NCBI RefSeq assembly: GCF_002127325.2 | Contig: NC_035449.2 | Location: 143,708,414 to 143,772,413 of the forward strand | DNA length: 64,000 bases | Origin: Helianthus annuus | Taxonomy: Eukaryota > Streptophyta > Magnoliopsida > Asterales > Asteraceae | Direction: 5' to 3' | In this document: in pieces, positions 11,873 to 23,975 of the stretch | How the letters are laid out: each line of letters begins with the position of its first letter | Position numbering within the stretch: the first letter of the stretch is position 1 | Position numbers and translations under genes: made by a program | Notes under the pieces: model-generated | Told to the model about the DNA's origin: nothing | Databases searched by the model: none | The model's input: the letters and a program-made list of their open reading frames with translations, nothing else

Positions 11873-12594
11873 TATTAGGTTAATTATATACATACCAACT
11901 ATTTAAAGCATCAAGAGTTAGTTGATTAAATAAATAAAAAAAGAAAAAGTATCTACACATGGTTGGCAGTTCAATCGCAAGGCTGCTGCCTTGCTTAATT
12001 TTTATTTTATTTTTTTTATTAAGAAAATTGTAGTATTATGTTATATTAAATAACTAGAACACAAGTCGACAAATGAGTGTATTTTCCTGTGATTAGGTGG
12101 AAGGTTATATTTAGAAAACATCATAACATACATTACTAGTTCTGATCATAGTGTTTGAAATGTTTCAATTTATTATTATTTTTTTTATTAATTTAATACT
12201 ATTGAACATACATCAACGTAAGTTGATGTTTTCTATATTATTATTATTATTATTATTACTATTATATTATTATTATTATTATTTTATTATTATTACTATT
12301 ATATTATTAGAATTAACAGTGTATCTAATAGTTAACAAGCATGTATAAGTTATGAGTATCAGTATGACGAGTATCGGTTGCGTGTATGCATCTGAGATTG
12401 GTAACGTATAACCCAAGTATTGCGACACGTATAAGTATGTATATAAAAAAATAGAATTTCATTACGATCGAAGCCTCACACTTACAATGGTTTGAAACAA
12501 AATACGAAATACAAAAGGAACAAGCTTTCCAAAAAAAAAGAATTACAAGATGAACTTTCTAAAAACGGAAAGCACGAAAAAGCAGGGCGTTACA
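9846..12594 (-). repeat. 3' LTR of element E
   Basis: On the element strand it starts TGTAACGCCC and ends GTGTGACA. It matches 18208-20980. It contains (AT)n at about 11831-11868, shorter than in the other LTR, and a (TTA)-rich run at about 12165-12310. Short open frames over these runs are not genes. Confidence 0.95.
11831..11868. repeat. (AT)n microsatellite in 3' LTR of E
   Basis: About 19 AT units; the allelic run in the other LTR (20199-20252) has about 27. A TTA-type run follows at about 12165-12310 (about 20550-20695 in the other LTR). Confidence 0.95.
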
Positions 12595-12609
12595 GTCTCC
12601 CCTCCTTTA
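12595..12609 (-). other. Polypurine tract of element E
   Basis: Minus strand reads AAAGGAGGGGAGAC immediately before the LTR start TGTAACG. The pol stop codon overlaps its upstream edge, a compact arrangement common in chromoviruses. Confidence 0.85.
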
Positions 12610-15600
12610 GGGAATTTCGTCCCGAAATTGAGGAAGATTTGGGAAAAGATGTGGATACTTCGTCTTCATTTCACTCTCGAGTTCCCAAGTAAATTCAGCG
12701 CCACGTTTTCCTTCCCATCGAACCTTGACAATAGGAATTCGACTGCGCCTCAGTTGCTTGGCTCCTTGGTCCATGATTTCGACCGGTTTTTCCACAAAGT
12801 GAAGCGTTTCGTTGACTTGCAATTCTTCGAGAGGAACGTGTAGTCCTTTGTCAGCTAGACACTTCTTCAAGTTGGATACGTGGAAGACAGGGTGTACATT
12901 GTTGAGTTCCTTCGGCAGGTCTAGTCTATACGCAACCTTGCCAATCCTTTCGAGAATTCTGAAAGGACCAACGTAGCGAGGTGAGAGTTTCCCTTTCTTG
13001 CCAAATCGAACCACGCCTTTCCAAGGGGATACCTTGAGAAGTACGAAGTCACCTGTCTCGAATTCCAAAGGTTTGCGACGCTTGTCGGCGTAACTCTTTT
13101 GTCGGTTCCTGGCCTTCAATAAGTTGTCTCCAACCTGTAAAATCTTGTCCGTCGTCTCTTGTATGAGCTCGGGACCAGTGATTTGAGCTTCACCAATCTC
13201 GTGCCAACAAATAGGCGATCGGCACTTGCGACCATACAATGCTTCGAAAGGTGCCATTTGAATACTCGCGTGATAACTGTTATTGTACGAGAATTCGACC
13301 AAAGGCAAGTGTGAGTCCCAGTTGCCACCAAAATCTATTACGCATGAACGAAGCATATCCTCTAGGGTTTGGATAGTACGCTCGGTTTGACCGTCTGTCT
13401 GAGGATGGAAGGCAGTGCTAAGGTTGAGTTCAGTACCCATAGCAGATTGAAAAGTTTGCCAAAGGCGAGACGTAAATCGGGCATCACGATCGGAAATGAT
13501 GTCAATGGGAATACCATGACGACAGATTATCTCCTTAGTGTAGACTTTAGCCAATTTCTCGACTTTGAAATCTTCACGAATGGGGAGAAAGTGAGCTGAT
13601 TTGGTTAACCGATCAACGATCACCCAAATACTGTCATGACCAGCAGAAGTGCGAGGAAGCTTAGTGATGAAATCCATGGCAATGCTCTCCCATTTCCAGA
13701 TAGGAATTCTTGGTTGTTCGAGTAAGCCAGAGGGACGTTGGTGTTCAGCTTTCACCTTTGAACAAGTGAGACATTTCGATACGAAAGTGGCTATATCCTT
13801 CTTCATTCCAGGCCACCAATAGGATGTACGCATATCATCGTACATCTTGTCGGCACCAGGGTGAATAGAATATTTCGTGTGATGTGCCTCCTTCATCAGG
13901 AACTTTCGAAGATTATCACGATTGGGAATCCAGATACGATTGAGATAGTATAAAATACCATCATATTTGGACACGAGGCTTTCTTCAGCACCACATTGCA
14001 TCTCGTTGTAGAGGTTACCCTCATTAACAGATGTATATTGAGCGTTACGTATGCGTTTCTGAAGGTCGTGGACGAGTTGGAAACAACGGATACTTTTGAC
14101 ATGAGTTTTACGACTAAGAGCGTCGGCTACTACATTTGCTTTACCTGGATGGTATTTGATTTTGCAGTCATAGTCGTTTAATAGTTCCACCCAACGACGC
14201 TGACGCATGTTCAGTTCTTTTTGGTCGAAGATATGTTGAAAGCTTTTATGGTCGGTGAAGACCACACACTTGGTACCATATAGGTAGTGTCGCCAAATCT
14301 TCAACGCAAAAACAACTGCGCCAAGTTCAAGGTCGTGAGTAGTATAGTTTTTCTCATGTATTTTGAGTTGCCTCGACGCATAAGCGATGACTTTGTCTCG
14401 TTGCATAAGCACGCAACCAAGACCAAGGCGGGAAGCATCGCAATATACGACGAAGTCGTTGTTTCCATCAGGAAGCGTGAGGATAGGAGCATTGCACAGC
14501 ATGTCCTTGAGCGTTTGAAAAGACTCCTCTTGCTTGGGACCCCAAACAAAAGGTTTCTCTTTTTGAGTCAAGGAGGTCAAAGGGATGGCGATTTTTGAAA
14601 AGTTGGAGATAAAACGACGATAGTAACCAGCAAGACCAAGAAACGAACGAATTTCGGACGGAGATTTAGGTGTGATCCAATTCTTCACAGCTTCGATTTT
14701 AGCGGGATCAACGTGAATACCAAGTTCATTGACAGTATGACCAAGGAATTGAACCTCTTTTAACCAAAATTCACACTTGGAGAATTTGGCGTATAGATGT
14801 TCAGCACGAAGAAGTTCAAGGATAAGACGCAAGTGTCGCTTATGCTCTTCTTGTGTCTTGGAATAGATGAGAATATCGTCGATGAAAACGATCACGAAAC
14901 GGTCCAAGTACGCTTTGCACACGCGGTTCATCAAATCCATGAATACAGCAGGCGTGTTGGTCAAACCAAAGGGCATGACCACGAACTCGTAATGACCATA
15001 ACGTGTACGAAAAGCGGTTTTAGGCACATCTTCTTCGAGAACTCGAAGTTGATGATACCCAGAACGAAGATCGATCTTTGAAAAGCAAGTTGCGCCTTGC
15101 AATTGATCGAAGAGATCATCGATGCGCGGAAGAGGGTATCGGTTCTTGACAGTAAGCTTGTTGAGCTCACGATAGTCAATACACATACGGAATGACCCAT
15201 CTTTCTTTTTGACAAACAAAACGGGAGCGCCCCAAGGAGAAGTACTAGGGCGTATAAAGCCTTTATCAAGAAGCTCTTGAAGTTGACTCGAGAGCTCTTG
15301 CATCTCGGAGGGTGCTAAACGGTAAGGAGACTTAGCGACAGGCGTAGCGCCAGGCACTAAATCGATGCGAAAATCGACAGAACGAGCAGGAGGCGGACCA
15401 GGAAGATCATCAGGAAATACATCGGGAAAATCACGTACGATGGGAACGTCACTTATGCTTGGGCTTTTGTCCTTCTTTTCCACAATGTGGGCGAGAAAGG
15501 CTAAAGTACCCTTGCATAAGCATTTGTTCGCTTGGATACACGACATAAGCTTGAGACCTTGAGAAGGTTTCTCGCCATACACGTGTAGGGAATCACCGTT

Positions 15601-15652
15601 TGGAAGGGGAAGGCGGATGAACTTTTCAGAACAAACGACTTCAGCAAAACTC
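12607..15652 (-). CDS. Element E pol: RT, RNase H, integrase, chromodomain
   Basis: Reverse transcription and integration enzymes. The frame is open from just after a TAG near 15654; the first ATG of the frame at 15582 is unlikely to be a true start, because pol is normally fused to gag-protease. Order: RT ([20 protein letters not shown]; catalytic FIDDIL near residue 235), RNase H ([20 protein letters not shown]), integrase HHCC finger ([10 protein letters not shown] ... CLTCSKVK), core with D (AMDFITKLP), D (ISDRDARF) and E ([13 protein letters not shown]), then a C-terminal chromodomain ([18 protein letters not shown]). All catalytic motifs look intact. The only break I see is the 1-nt frame change to protease upstream. 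Confidence 0.93.
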
Positions 15653-17228
15653 GCCTAAGCCAGTCCATACCTACTATGACGTCGAAACTACCCATTTGCA
15701 TAGGTATGAGGTTGATTGAGAACGTATGATCGTTGAGAATCAAAGAACAATTGGAAAGAACGGAATCGACAGTGACGGCTTTACCATCAGCGACTTCGAC
15801 AGCGAAAGATTTTGGCAACTTAGAGCGTTTACACTTAAGCAAGGATTCGAATTCTAACGACACAAAACTCTTATCGGCACCAGTATCAAATAGGCATGAA
15901 GCATAAACATGGTTAACAAGAAACGTACCAGTAATGACGTCGTTCGCGTTTTGAGCCTGAGCAGTAGTGAGAAGAAAAGCTCGACCTCGAGCGGGTTGTA
16001 GAGCCTGTTGTTGCTGCTGTTGCTGGGGTTGTGGCTGTGGTTGTTGCTGTCGAGGCTGTTGCGGTTGGTTTCGTTGAGCGCACAAGTTGGCCATATGGTT
16101 GGTATCACCACACGTGTAACATGCTCGCACAGGGGCGACTTGATTTGGAGCTAAAAGGGCTTGGTTTTGGTAGGCCTGTGGTGGGATGCGGCAGTATGGA
16201 GAAGTATGCCTATTTCGGCCACACTTGTCGCACTTTCGACAATGAGCGTTTGGAGGGTGATGATACTGGCATTTACCACACTTAGGTTGCGTTCCAGTAT
16301 AAACCTTGCGTGGAGTCTCATTGTTGGTAAAAGCAGGCACGGTTTGTAGGGGTTGTGGGTTTGGCGGAGTGACGACCGCACAATTTTGGCTTGAAGCCTT
16401 CCGCTTCTTGCCTTGGTTTTTCTTGGACGTTTGGGAGGGTACGGGCTCATCAGTAGTAGTGTCAATTGTAGCTTGGCGTGCACTCTTTGTTGAAACCTTG
16501 TCAAAGGTTCCATGAAGAATGCAGTTGTTGTTAAGTTCGGTGGCTATACGAAAAGCATCTTCAATGGTTTGGGGATTGGCAGAGGCAAGGTGGTTTGTCA
16601 GGGAAGGTGCAACACAACGAACGAATTTGGCTATGGTTTTGGGGACGGTTTCAACTTGTCCAGGACAGAGGACACTGAGCTGTTTAAAGCGCGTAATCAG
16701 GCCATCCATGTCACTCCCTTTCTGAGTAAGGTTCCAAAATTCGTTCTCCAATTTTTGGAGTTCGTGAGGAGGACAGAAGTGGTCTTTCATAAGCTGTTTG
16801 AAATCATCCCAAGGCATAGCATGTGCAACCTTGTTTCCCCTCTTGTTGCGTTCAGTCGTCCACCATTCGAGTGCCTTTTCACGAAATACCCCAGTTGCAT
16901 TCAAGGTTCTTAGTTCATCAGGGCAGCCACTTTGCAAGAAGGTAAGCTCGATGGCATCAAACCAGTTCATCCTGGCGGTAGCGCCATTCTTGCCAGTAAA
17001 CTCTAAGGGTTTACAAGCCATGAATTGCTTAAACTGGAAGGTCGATTTGGGTTTGTCTGCCTTTGAGTCGACAGAGCCATGCGGTGAATCGGTGTGAATC
17101 TTGCTAAAGATGTCGGGTAGGACTTTAGCCAATTGCTTGGCCATGAATTTCATGCAATCTTTTTGAGACATGGCGGTGGAAGTCGAACCCTTCTTTGACT
17201 TGAGTTTCTTGGAAGCGCTAGTCGACAT
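15650..17228 (-). CDS. Element E gag and aspartic protease
   Basis: Capsid/nucleocapsid plus protease. The start ATG is at 17228. Order: Retrotrans_gag core ([20 protein letters not shown] ... [10 protein letters not shown]), a cysteine-rich CxxC cluster (CGKCQYHH ... [10 protein letters not shown]), a CCHC knuckle ([14 protein letters not shown]), a Gln/Pro repeat, then retropepsin [11 protein letters not shown]. The frame leaves the conserved sequence right after GMDWL. About 50 further codons to 15501 are out-of-frame pol sequence. A 1-nt loss near 15650 best explains this, because Tekay elements usually have one gag-pol frame. Confidence 0.9.
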
Positions 17229-18190
17229 CTAGAAGATTGAAAGAGAAGGAAAGGATGAGACTTGATCATAAATTGAAAATAAGGTTTTCGCATGTAAAAG
17301 CAAGTAAGTGTTCATGTATCATGTAAAGTTCACATAAAGCATAAGTTTCCGACATGTATTCAACAAATATATAACACATATGATTGCGTAAAGGGTATAA
17401 ATTTAGTTTGTTCACGAGAATTATCATTGTTTTTTTATTGCGAAGACGTGCGAAATGAGTTTAAAGGTTTGAAATGAAGAACGTTCAAGTATAAAATCAC
17501 ATATAAATTGAGATACATAAAAGAGAGGCTCAATAAAACATAGGATTGTTTCGGGTAGAGAAACGTCGACAATTCCAAAGTGGGTCGAAAGTCCTTTCGA
17601 ATTAGAGAAAACGTGCTTTGGCCTATAGGTAAGATACTCTCGTTGAGAAGAGATTAACGGTATCTTACCCTTCCAGTTACTACACGTCTCTAATCGATCA
17701 AAACAATCGGGACTTTGGCGAGATCGAAAATCGAGGAGTGGGACTTAATCGACAAGGTGCGGGTTTCACCCCTAACTTGAAGATTTCGTACCCTAATGTG
17801 GTTAGTACTCGTCGGGTCAAAATAAATTTCAACACTTTGACGAGGGTCCACTAGAGTTGAATTGGAAATTACCATTAAGTTGTGGATTTCACTCCTAGCT
17901 TAATGGTGAAATTTCGTGCAAAAATAGTTTAAGGTAGAATGAGAGTCGTTTACCAAATTGTGGGTTTCACGCCTATTTTGGTAAATTCGTCTCGTTGATG
18001 TAACAAGAATATAAAATAGCATAAGTGTATTCGTGTTAGCCTTAGGAAAGGCACATAATTTTAATCAAAAGTATAGCTAGGAAGCATGCATGGTAGAGTA
18101 CAAAAGTTTTAAACAACAAATAAGAGGCAAAATTCCTAAAACTATAGACTAGGGCAAAAGCATAGCAATTTTCCTAATTCCCTATAGTTA
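17229..18190 (-). other. 5' untranslated leader of element E with serial hairpins
   Basis: No gene between PBS and gag. Contains short perfect inverted repeats: GGTAAGATAC 17628-17637 with 17660-17669; ACCATTAAG 17871-17879 with 17899-17907; TTTACCAAA 17949-17957 with 17977-17985; and TCGAAAG/CTTTCGA near 17585. The last two main loops share a TTTCAC-CCT-like segment. Packaging, dimerisation or translational roles are possible but unproven. Confidence 0.7.
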
Positions 18191-18204
18191 TGGCTCTGAT
18201 ACCA
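18191..18204 (-). other. Primer binding site of element E (initiator tRNA-Met)
   Basis: Minus strand TGGTATCAGAGCCA, three bases inside the 5' LTR. This is the classic complement of the plant initiator tRNA-Met 3' end. Confidence 0.95.
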
Positions 18205-18207
18205 ATC

Positions 18208-20196
18208 TGTCACACCCCAACCAATGGCGGAAACATCGGGATGAGACGAAGTGTGAAGATTGCTCAAGACATCATAACACTATTTGTGACGATAATTAAA
18301 TAATTCCCATTTCATTTCATAACTTCAAATTGTCAACATTACATAAACTCAAGTAACAACAAGTTCAAAAGAAATACATAATAACATAAGCAAAATTGAT
18401 ACGACATATTAAACCTAACGTCTATATGTGTATCTAGGCATCAACGCTACTTCTTTTCATAGCATCGTCATCATCAACCTGTAACATGTTTAAAATACAA
18501 TTCAATGCAAAAGCAAAGGCGAGTATACAAGTTTGGTACGTACATAACAAAAGATAAGTTTAAACAATTCCTCATAGCAAGCATGTGATTCAAGATAAAC
18601 GATAAATATGGCATGTGTCTAACATATCAAACCAAGGAAACGCAACATGATCATGACATTACCTCAAGTTTACGGGCGGGTCGTTAATCCTATAGCGCTA
18701 CATATGTCACGGTTTGGCTCGTACGAAGTTAATGATAAGTTCAACACATAAGTTTCACCCAAGTTTAAAGTATCAAGCAATCACGTATACAAGCATGTTA
18801 TAGGAATGTTCATGTGTTTAAGCAAAATGTTCATGTGTAAGTTTGTTGATAGGTAAACATGTTACACCCCAAAAGTGGTAAAAGTAAAAAGGGGAAATAC
18901 GAGTATACTCACGGTGTTTGCAAGCTTTCCTACTTGAATCCCGCGAGTGAGTTGGTGGATGGATTAGTTTGGAGCGCCTAGTCCTTCTACACGAGGAAAC
19001 ATAGGTGTGTGAGTTGGCGTTTAACGGAAGATTATGAAATTGGAGTTTTAACATAACATAAAGTAGAATAAAGTATGCTACGAAAAGTAATCATCTTTAA
19101 CTTAGTAACCCTTGTATGACACTATGTAACCAATATGGTTAGAATGTTTTCATGGGTAATATGCCCATTAGAATCATACTTGGTGTTTTAGGCCTTAGAT
19201 GATATTCTACTACTTTAACATATAAACACAAGTTCAACATTAAAGGTTCGAATGAATGTATACATATATTTAGGTTAAGTATTATATGTTATTTAGTCCA
19301 ACAATTCAAATAGGAGGTAGAGGATTAGAATCCTCATTTAGGCACCTCGAGTTATCATGGAAGTCATGTATGGGGTAGGAAGAACTAGCTTCCGTTTAGG
19401 AACCCCTTGAATATTCACTACTTCTCTTGATGTAAAAACAACCAAGGAGGGTCACGAACTAGGATTAGTACAATAATATAAATAATCTAATCTATGAGAA
19501 ATCATCAAATCATGGGAGGATTGTATGTAGGACAACCCAAGTGGTTCCATAATCACTCATTCATCAAGATCTAAGCTTGACATGACTTGTGGGTTAAATA
19601 CCCTATTAAAACAGAAAGTATTTAAGGTTTAATCCTCTGATTTCAAGTGTCTCAACCTTGTTTTTAAGCTTAACCAACCATAAGATAGGTGGTAAGCATT
19701 AGGACATAGGTTTGAGATGAGTTAGACTCAAGTTTGATAAGCTTAAACAAGTTTCAAAACACAACAGAAAGTTTATGGACATTTTTAGGGCAATTCCAGG
19801 TCTGATTTCTCCAAGGAGAGATCAAGGAATCAAACCCCATGATTATCCAAGCAAGTAGGAACAAGAATCAAGTAATTTGGTTGAGTTTTGAGCAAGTTAT
19901 GCTCACTTTTGTATGAAGGTATGAATCTGTCCGAATTTCTGGATTTTGCAAGAACTTGAGAGTGATTTAGGAGAGATTTGAGAGTTGTGAAAGTGGAAAA
20001 TGGCTTGGAGAAAATGGGTATTTATAGGGGATGATTTTAGGGTTGGGTTGGTGAGCATTGAATGTAAGTAGTTGGGTGTTAAGCTAATAAAAAAAAAAAA
20101 ACAATTAAAAGCCACCTCCAATCTGCGATCGGAGAGGCTGTTTCCCAGCCACTAATTCTCCTTGTTTTATTTTTTTTTTGTGACATATTAGGTTTG

Positions 20197-20258
<62 letters not shown>

Positions 20259-20980
20259 TACTAGGTTAATTATATACATACTAACTATTTAAAGCATCAA
20301 GAGTTAGTTGATTAAACAAATAAAAACAGAAAAAGTATCTACATATGGTTGGCAGTTCAATCGCAAGGCTGCTGCCTTGCTTAATTTTTATTTTATTTTT
20401 TTTTTATTAAGAAAATTGTAGTATTATGTTATATTAAATAACTAGAACACAAGTCGACAAATGAGTGTAATTTCCTATGATTAGGTGGAAGGTTATATTT
20501 AGAAAACATCATAACATACATTACTAGTTCTGATCATAGTGTTTGAAATGTTTCAATTTATTATTATTTTTTTTTATTAATTTAATAGTAATGAACATAC
20601 ATCAACGTAAGTTGATGTTTTCTATATTATTATTATTACTATTATATTATTATTATTATTATTTTATTATTATTATTATTACTATTATATTATTAGAATT
20701 AACAGTGTATCTAATAGTTAACAAGCATGTATAAGTTATGAGTATCAGTATGACGAGAATCGGTTGCGTGTATGCATCTGAGATTGGTAACGTATAACCC
20801 AAGTATTGCGACACGTATAAGTATGTATATAAAAAAATAGAATTTCATTACGATCGAAGCCTCACACTTACAATGGTTTGAAACAAAATACGAAATACAA
20901 AAGGAACAAGCTTTCCAAAAAAAAAGAATTACAAGATGAACTTTCTAAAAACGGAAAGCACGAAAAAGTAGGGCGTTACA
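18208..20980 (-). repeat. 5' LTR of element E
   Basis: Plus orientation starts TGTCACACCCC and ends GGGCGTTACA, matching 9846-12594. Length difference comes mainly from the (AT)n run at 20199-20252 and small indels. It drives transcription of E on the minus strand. Confidence 0.95.
20199..20252. repeat. (AT)n microsatellite in 5' LTR of E
   Basis: About 27 AT units, longer than its partner in the 3' LTR. It shows slippage since insertion and should not be counted in LTR dating. Confidence 0.95.
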
Positions 20981-23172
20981 ATGAATGTCAACACGATCAT
21001 CCTCATCAAAAGTTATGACTTTTCCTTCGGAGACACTGGATGTTCGAATGGGTCTATCTCCATTATCCATCTTAGTTTCCTTTGCATGTCTTTTAGCTGC
21101 AGAGAAGGATGTTCCACAAATGTCTGATCCTCCAGAAATAAAGTTTATAACTTGTGCATCTGCTGGAGGGGCTGGAGCTTTCTCTGGGATCCTGGGATCC
21201 TTTCAGGATCCTGAGTTCTTGACTTCTTTCTCCCCAATAATTCTTTCAAGTGCCCCTTGCTCAACAAGTATCCAATTTCTTTTCTCAGTGCGATGCATTC
21301 TTCTTTGAGATGCCCAAAATCTTCATGGTATGCACACCACTTTGACTTATCTTTAGTTGCAGCTGGTCTGTCATTTTTCCTGGGCCATCTAGCTTTATCA
21401 CCTAAATTCTGCATTGCAAGGATTAGTTCATTGTTATCAACAGAAAAACAATATTCAGAAATTGGAGGATAATCCTCATCATCCTCTTCTTGTTCAACAG
21501 CATGCACATTCTGATTATCAGATTTGTTGTAGGATCTGAACTTGTTGTTCTTGAATGAGGATCCTTGCTTCTCTTGCTTTGAGGATCCTGCCAACCTCTC
21601 CTGGATCCTCTTGTCATCCTCTAGCCGGATGAACCTAAGTGCCCGGGTTCTTACCTCATCTAGGTTCCTGCATGGTGTCATAACAAGATCATCATAGAAT
21701 AATGAATCCCTAAGCAATCCCATTTTAAAAGCTTCAACAGCCGTAGCTATATCTAGGTTAGGAATATCCAAGGATTCTTTACTAAATTTAGTGATATAAT
21801 CCCTTAATGATTCATTATGACCCTGGGTTATCCTATACAGATCACTAGTTAAACGCTCAAATTTTCTACGACAAGAAAACTGGTTATTAAATAGGTTAAT
21901 TAGATTAGCAAACGAGGTAATGGAATAAGGGGGAAGACTTAGCAGCCATTTAAGAGCCTATCCAGTAAGAGTGGATCCAAATCCCTTGCACAGACATGCT
22001 TCCTTTAACCTTTCTGGGACGGGATTGATCTCCATCCTTTCCCTGTATTGTGCTATGTGTTCTTCAGGATCTGTTGAACCATCATACAACTTCATGGTTG
22101 GCACGTGGAACCTCTTGGGTATCTCAGCATCACAGATGGGTGGTGCAAAACGAGATATCTTATGGCTCCCATCTGCAATCTCCGGGATAGGCTTGACCAC
22201 TCCTGGGACACTTGATATCATATCCTTTAACTTTTGCAATTCTCTGGCCATGGCATGATTGATACATGTATCCTGCATAAGGCCATGGTTAGTGATATAA
22301 GAATTATTATATGTGTTACCTCCCATTGGGTTTAAATTAGGAACACCGGATGTGAATCCATATTGTTGAGACTCTGGAATGATCGAAGGACCAGTGGAAG
22401 CAATGGTCTGCATTGGAATAAAATCTCCCTGATGGATATCTGAACTCCCTGATTGCAAACTCCTTAAGGATCCCGGAATCTGGAAGGATCCATGGAACTG
22501 AGAGGATCCTTGAACCTGAGAGGATCCTTGAACCGGGGAGGATCCTGGAACATGCGAGGATCCTTGAACCTGGGAGGATCCTGGAACATGCGAGGATCCT
22601 TGAACCTGAGAGGATCCTTGAACCTGCGAGGATCCTTGAAACGGCAAGAATCCTTGAATCTGCTGCGCTCCCGAGTATCCTCCTGAGCTGGCGAAGGATC
22701 CTATATGCTGAGGATGGGATCCTACTGGTTGGAAGTATGACCCTGAAGCCTGAGTCATTGCTGATGATCTATAATGCACTCCTCTTGGTCCTCCCACATA
22801 TTGAATGTCTGGAAGCACTGAAGGCTGAGAAGTTATAACCGGTGTATCGAAATTCAAAGATCTGGGCATCAATGGGGAATGATCCTCTGCCGATCTCTTC
22901 TGTTTCTTGATGTCTCCAATTTCTCTAAGAATCCTTTCGTTGGTCTTATCCTGCTGCTGTATATGCTCCTTCATCTGCAAAATCAGAGTAAACAAGTCAC
23001 TAGTAGTAGGAGTATAAGAAGCAGAAGAAGTTGGAGGTTTTGAGAAAATGGGAGTTGGTTTCTTCTCGGCATTTTTCTGAGATCCAGAAGGTGGTGGAGG
23101 CAAAGGTGGAATGCCCTGAGATGAATTGACTGCAGACATCGCAGTGGAAGTGTTCTTTGATGATGAAGCCAT
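20981..23172 (-). pseudogene. Copy B gag and protease N-terminal part
   Basis: Gag polyprotein from ATG 23172. Order: Pro-rich N-terminus, a helical IQQQDKTNERILREIGDIKK segment, a repeat of QGSSQVQGSSHVPGSS type (22480-22660, GGATCC in most units), the Retrotrans_gag core (MKLYDGSTDPEEHIAQYRER) and the CHHC motif. Damage: TCG to TAG at 21958-21960 within the core, and an 8-bp tandem duplication GGGATCCT at 21186-21201 that shifts the frame. At 20980/20981 the gene is cut by element E and continues at 9845. Confidence 0.92.
22480..22660 (-). repeat. GGATCC-bearing repeat in copy B gag
   Basis: Short in-frame units coding for Q-V-Q-G-S-S or H-V-P-G-S-S, each with GGATCC coding Gly-Ser. The corresponding array in copy C is at 52040-52250 with a different unit order, so it is evolving by slippage. 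Confidence 0.85.
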
Positions 23173-23238
23173 GTGCTTGAATGCAATGAACCAAAATGAT
23201 CACAAATAGAAGAATTTCTTAGGAATGAAGCACCAATT

Positions 23239-23256
23239 GCCCCACGGTGGGCGCCA
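23239..23256 (-). other. Primer binding site of copy B (tRNA-Lys)
   Basis: Minus strand TGGCGCCCACCGTGGGGC, complementary over 18 nt to the 3' end of plant tRNA-Lys (CUU) as I recall it, three bases from the LTR. The same site occurs in copies C and D. Confidence 0.85.
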
Positions 23257-23259
23257 AAC

Positions 23260-23975
23260 TGTTTTGGTCAAAAATCACACAAGGATAATGCAACCAAATC
23301 TTCTGTAGTGAGGAATGATGCTTGAACTGATAAACAACAATGAGGATCACTCAGAAATGAATTGCACAAGTGACACAAAGATTAATACGAGGAAAAAGCC
23401 CTTGATCAATGAATGATCTCCGGCATAAAAAACCTCGGGTGATGGAAACTACCGATCACCAACTCAAATTAAACAATTAATGTGTTACAACTTTGGATGA
23501 TAGCGAGCTAAGTACAAGGATCACTATAGTGTATCATGTAAAAATGTATGAAAAATGCTAAGTGTTTTTCCGAGAGCTGGTGAGAGCAGTTGTACGAGTG
23601 TGTGTAGCCAAAAAATAGCCAAGTGTTCTCTAATTAGCTCGCTACCTCTTTAAAAATAGAACTTAACTACACTAACTAACATTCCACAAATCATGCAAGT
23701 CTTCCACGACTCCATAACGTCCACTTCTAGCCAAGCACGTGCGGAATAAAGGTGGAATATTCTCCAGGAACGTTGCCAAGACCAAGTCCAAGCTGGTACT
23801 CCTGCAAAATAATACCATATCCAAGCTAGACAATCATTAGTATAAGGATCCTTAGGATGATCCATGATCCTGATCCTGAAGCACTTCTGAGGATCACTAA
23901 TTGTCACAGAAGTAAGGATCACCAAACAGGATAATAATTGAGGATCACATGTCATTAAGAAATCCTCCCCTAACA
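23260..23975 (-). repeat. 5' LTR of copy B
   Basis: Matches 2129-2843. It is followed by the CTTAT duplication at 23976-23980. Confidence 0.95.

Larger units (their letters stand above)
9846..20980 (-). mobile_element. Tekay-like chromovirus (Ty3/gypsy) element E, complete
   Basis: Minus-strand element of 11,135 bp with long LTRs (2749 and 2773 bp), initiator tRNA-Met PBS at 18191-18204, gag-protease 17228 to about 15650, pol with terminal chromodomain ending at 12607, and a PPT abutting the 3' LTR. It lies in copy B between CTGAA (9841-9845) and ATGAA (20981-20985), a 5-bp duplication with one mismatch. Large LTRs, iMet primer and a C-terminal chromodomain fit the Tekay/Del clade. LTR differences are few apart from microsatellite length, so insertion is fairly recent. 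Confidence 0.95.
2129..23975 (-). mobile_element. Tat-lineage Ty3/gypsy copy B, complete, interrupted by element E
   Basis: A full-length minus-strand element: 3' LTR 2129-2843, PPT, antisense gene (reading +) 3143-4753, spacer, pol 9382 to about 6127, gag-protease 23172 to 9395 (split by E), tRNA-Lys PBS 23239-23256, 5' LTR 23260-23975. The LTRs are 715 and 716 bp and start/end TG...CA in minus orientation. I saw about 8 differences in the first ~280 LTR bases, so B is clearly older than copy D. Confidence 0.95.

Noticed and set aside
12151..12348. Small Leu/Tyr/Ile-rich ORF in E's LTR (also 20543-20734)
   Set aside because: It is a translation of the TTA/AT microsatellite; no start context or homology.
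15501..15640. C-terminal extension of E gag-protease after GMDWL
   Set aside because: It is the out-of-frame reading of conserved pol sequence.
23239..23256. tRNA gene hit
   Set aside because: Only the 3' 18 nt of tRNA-Lys match; this is a primer binding site. No complete tRNA is present in the window.
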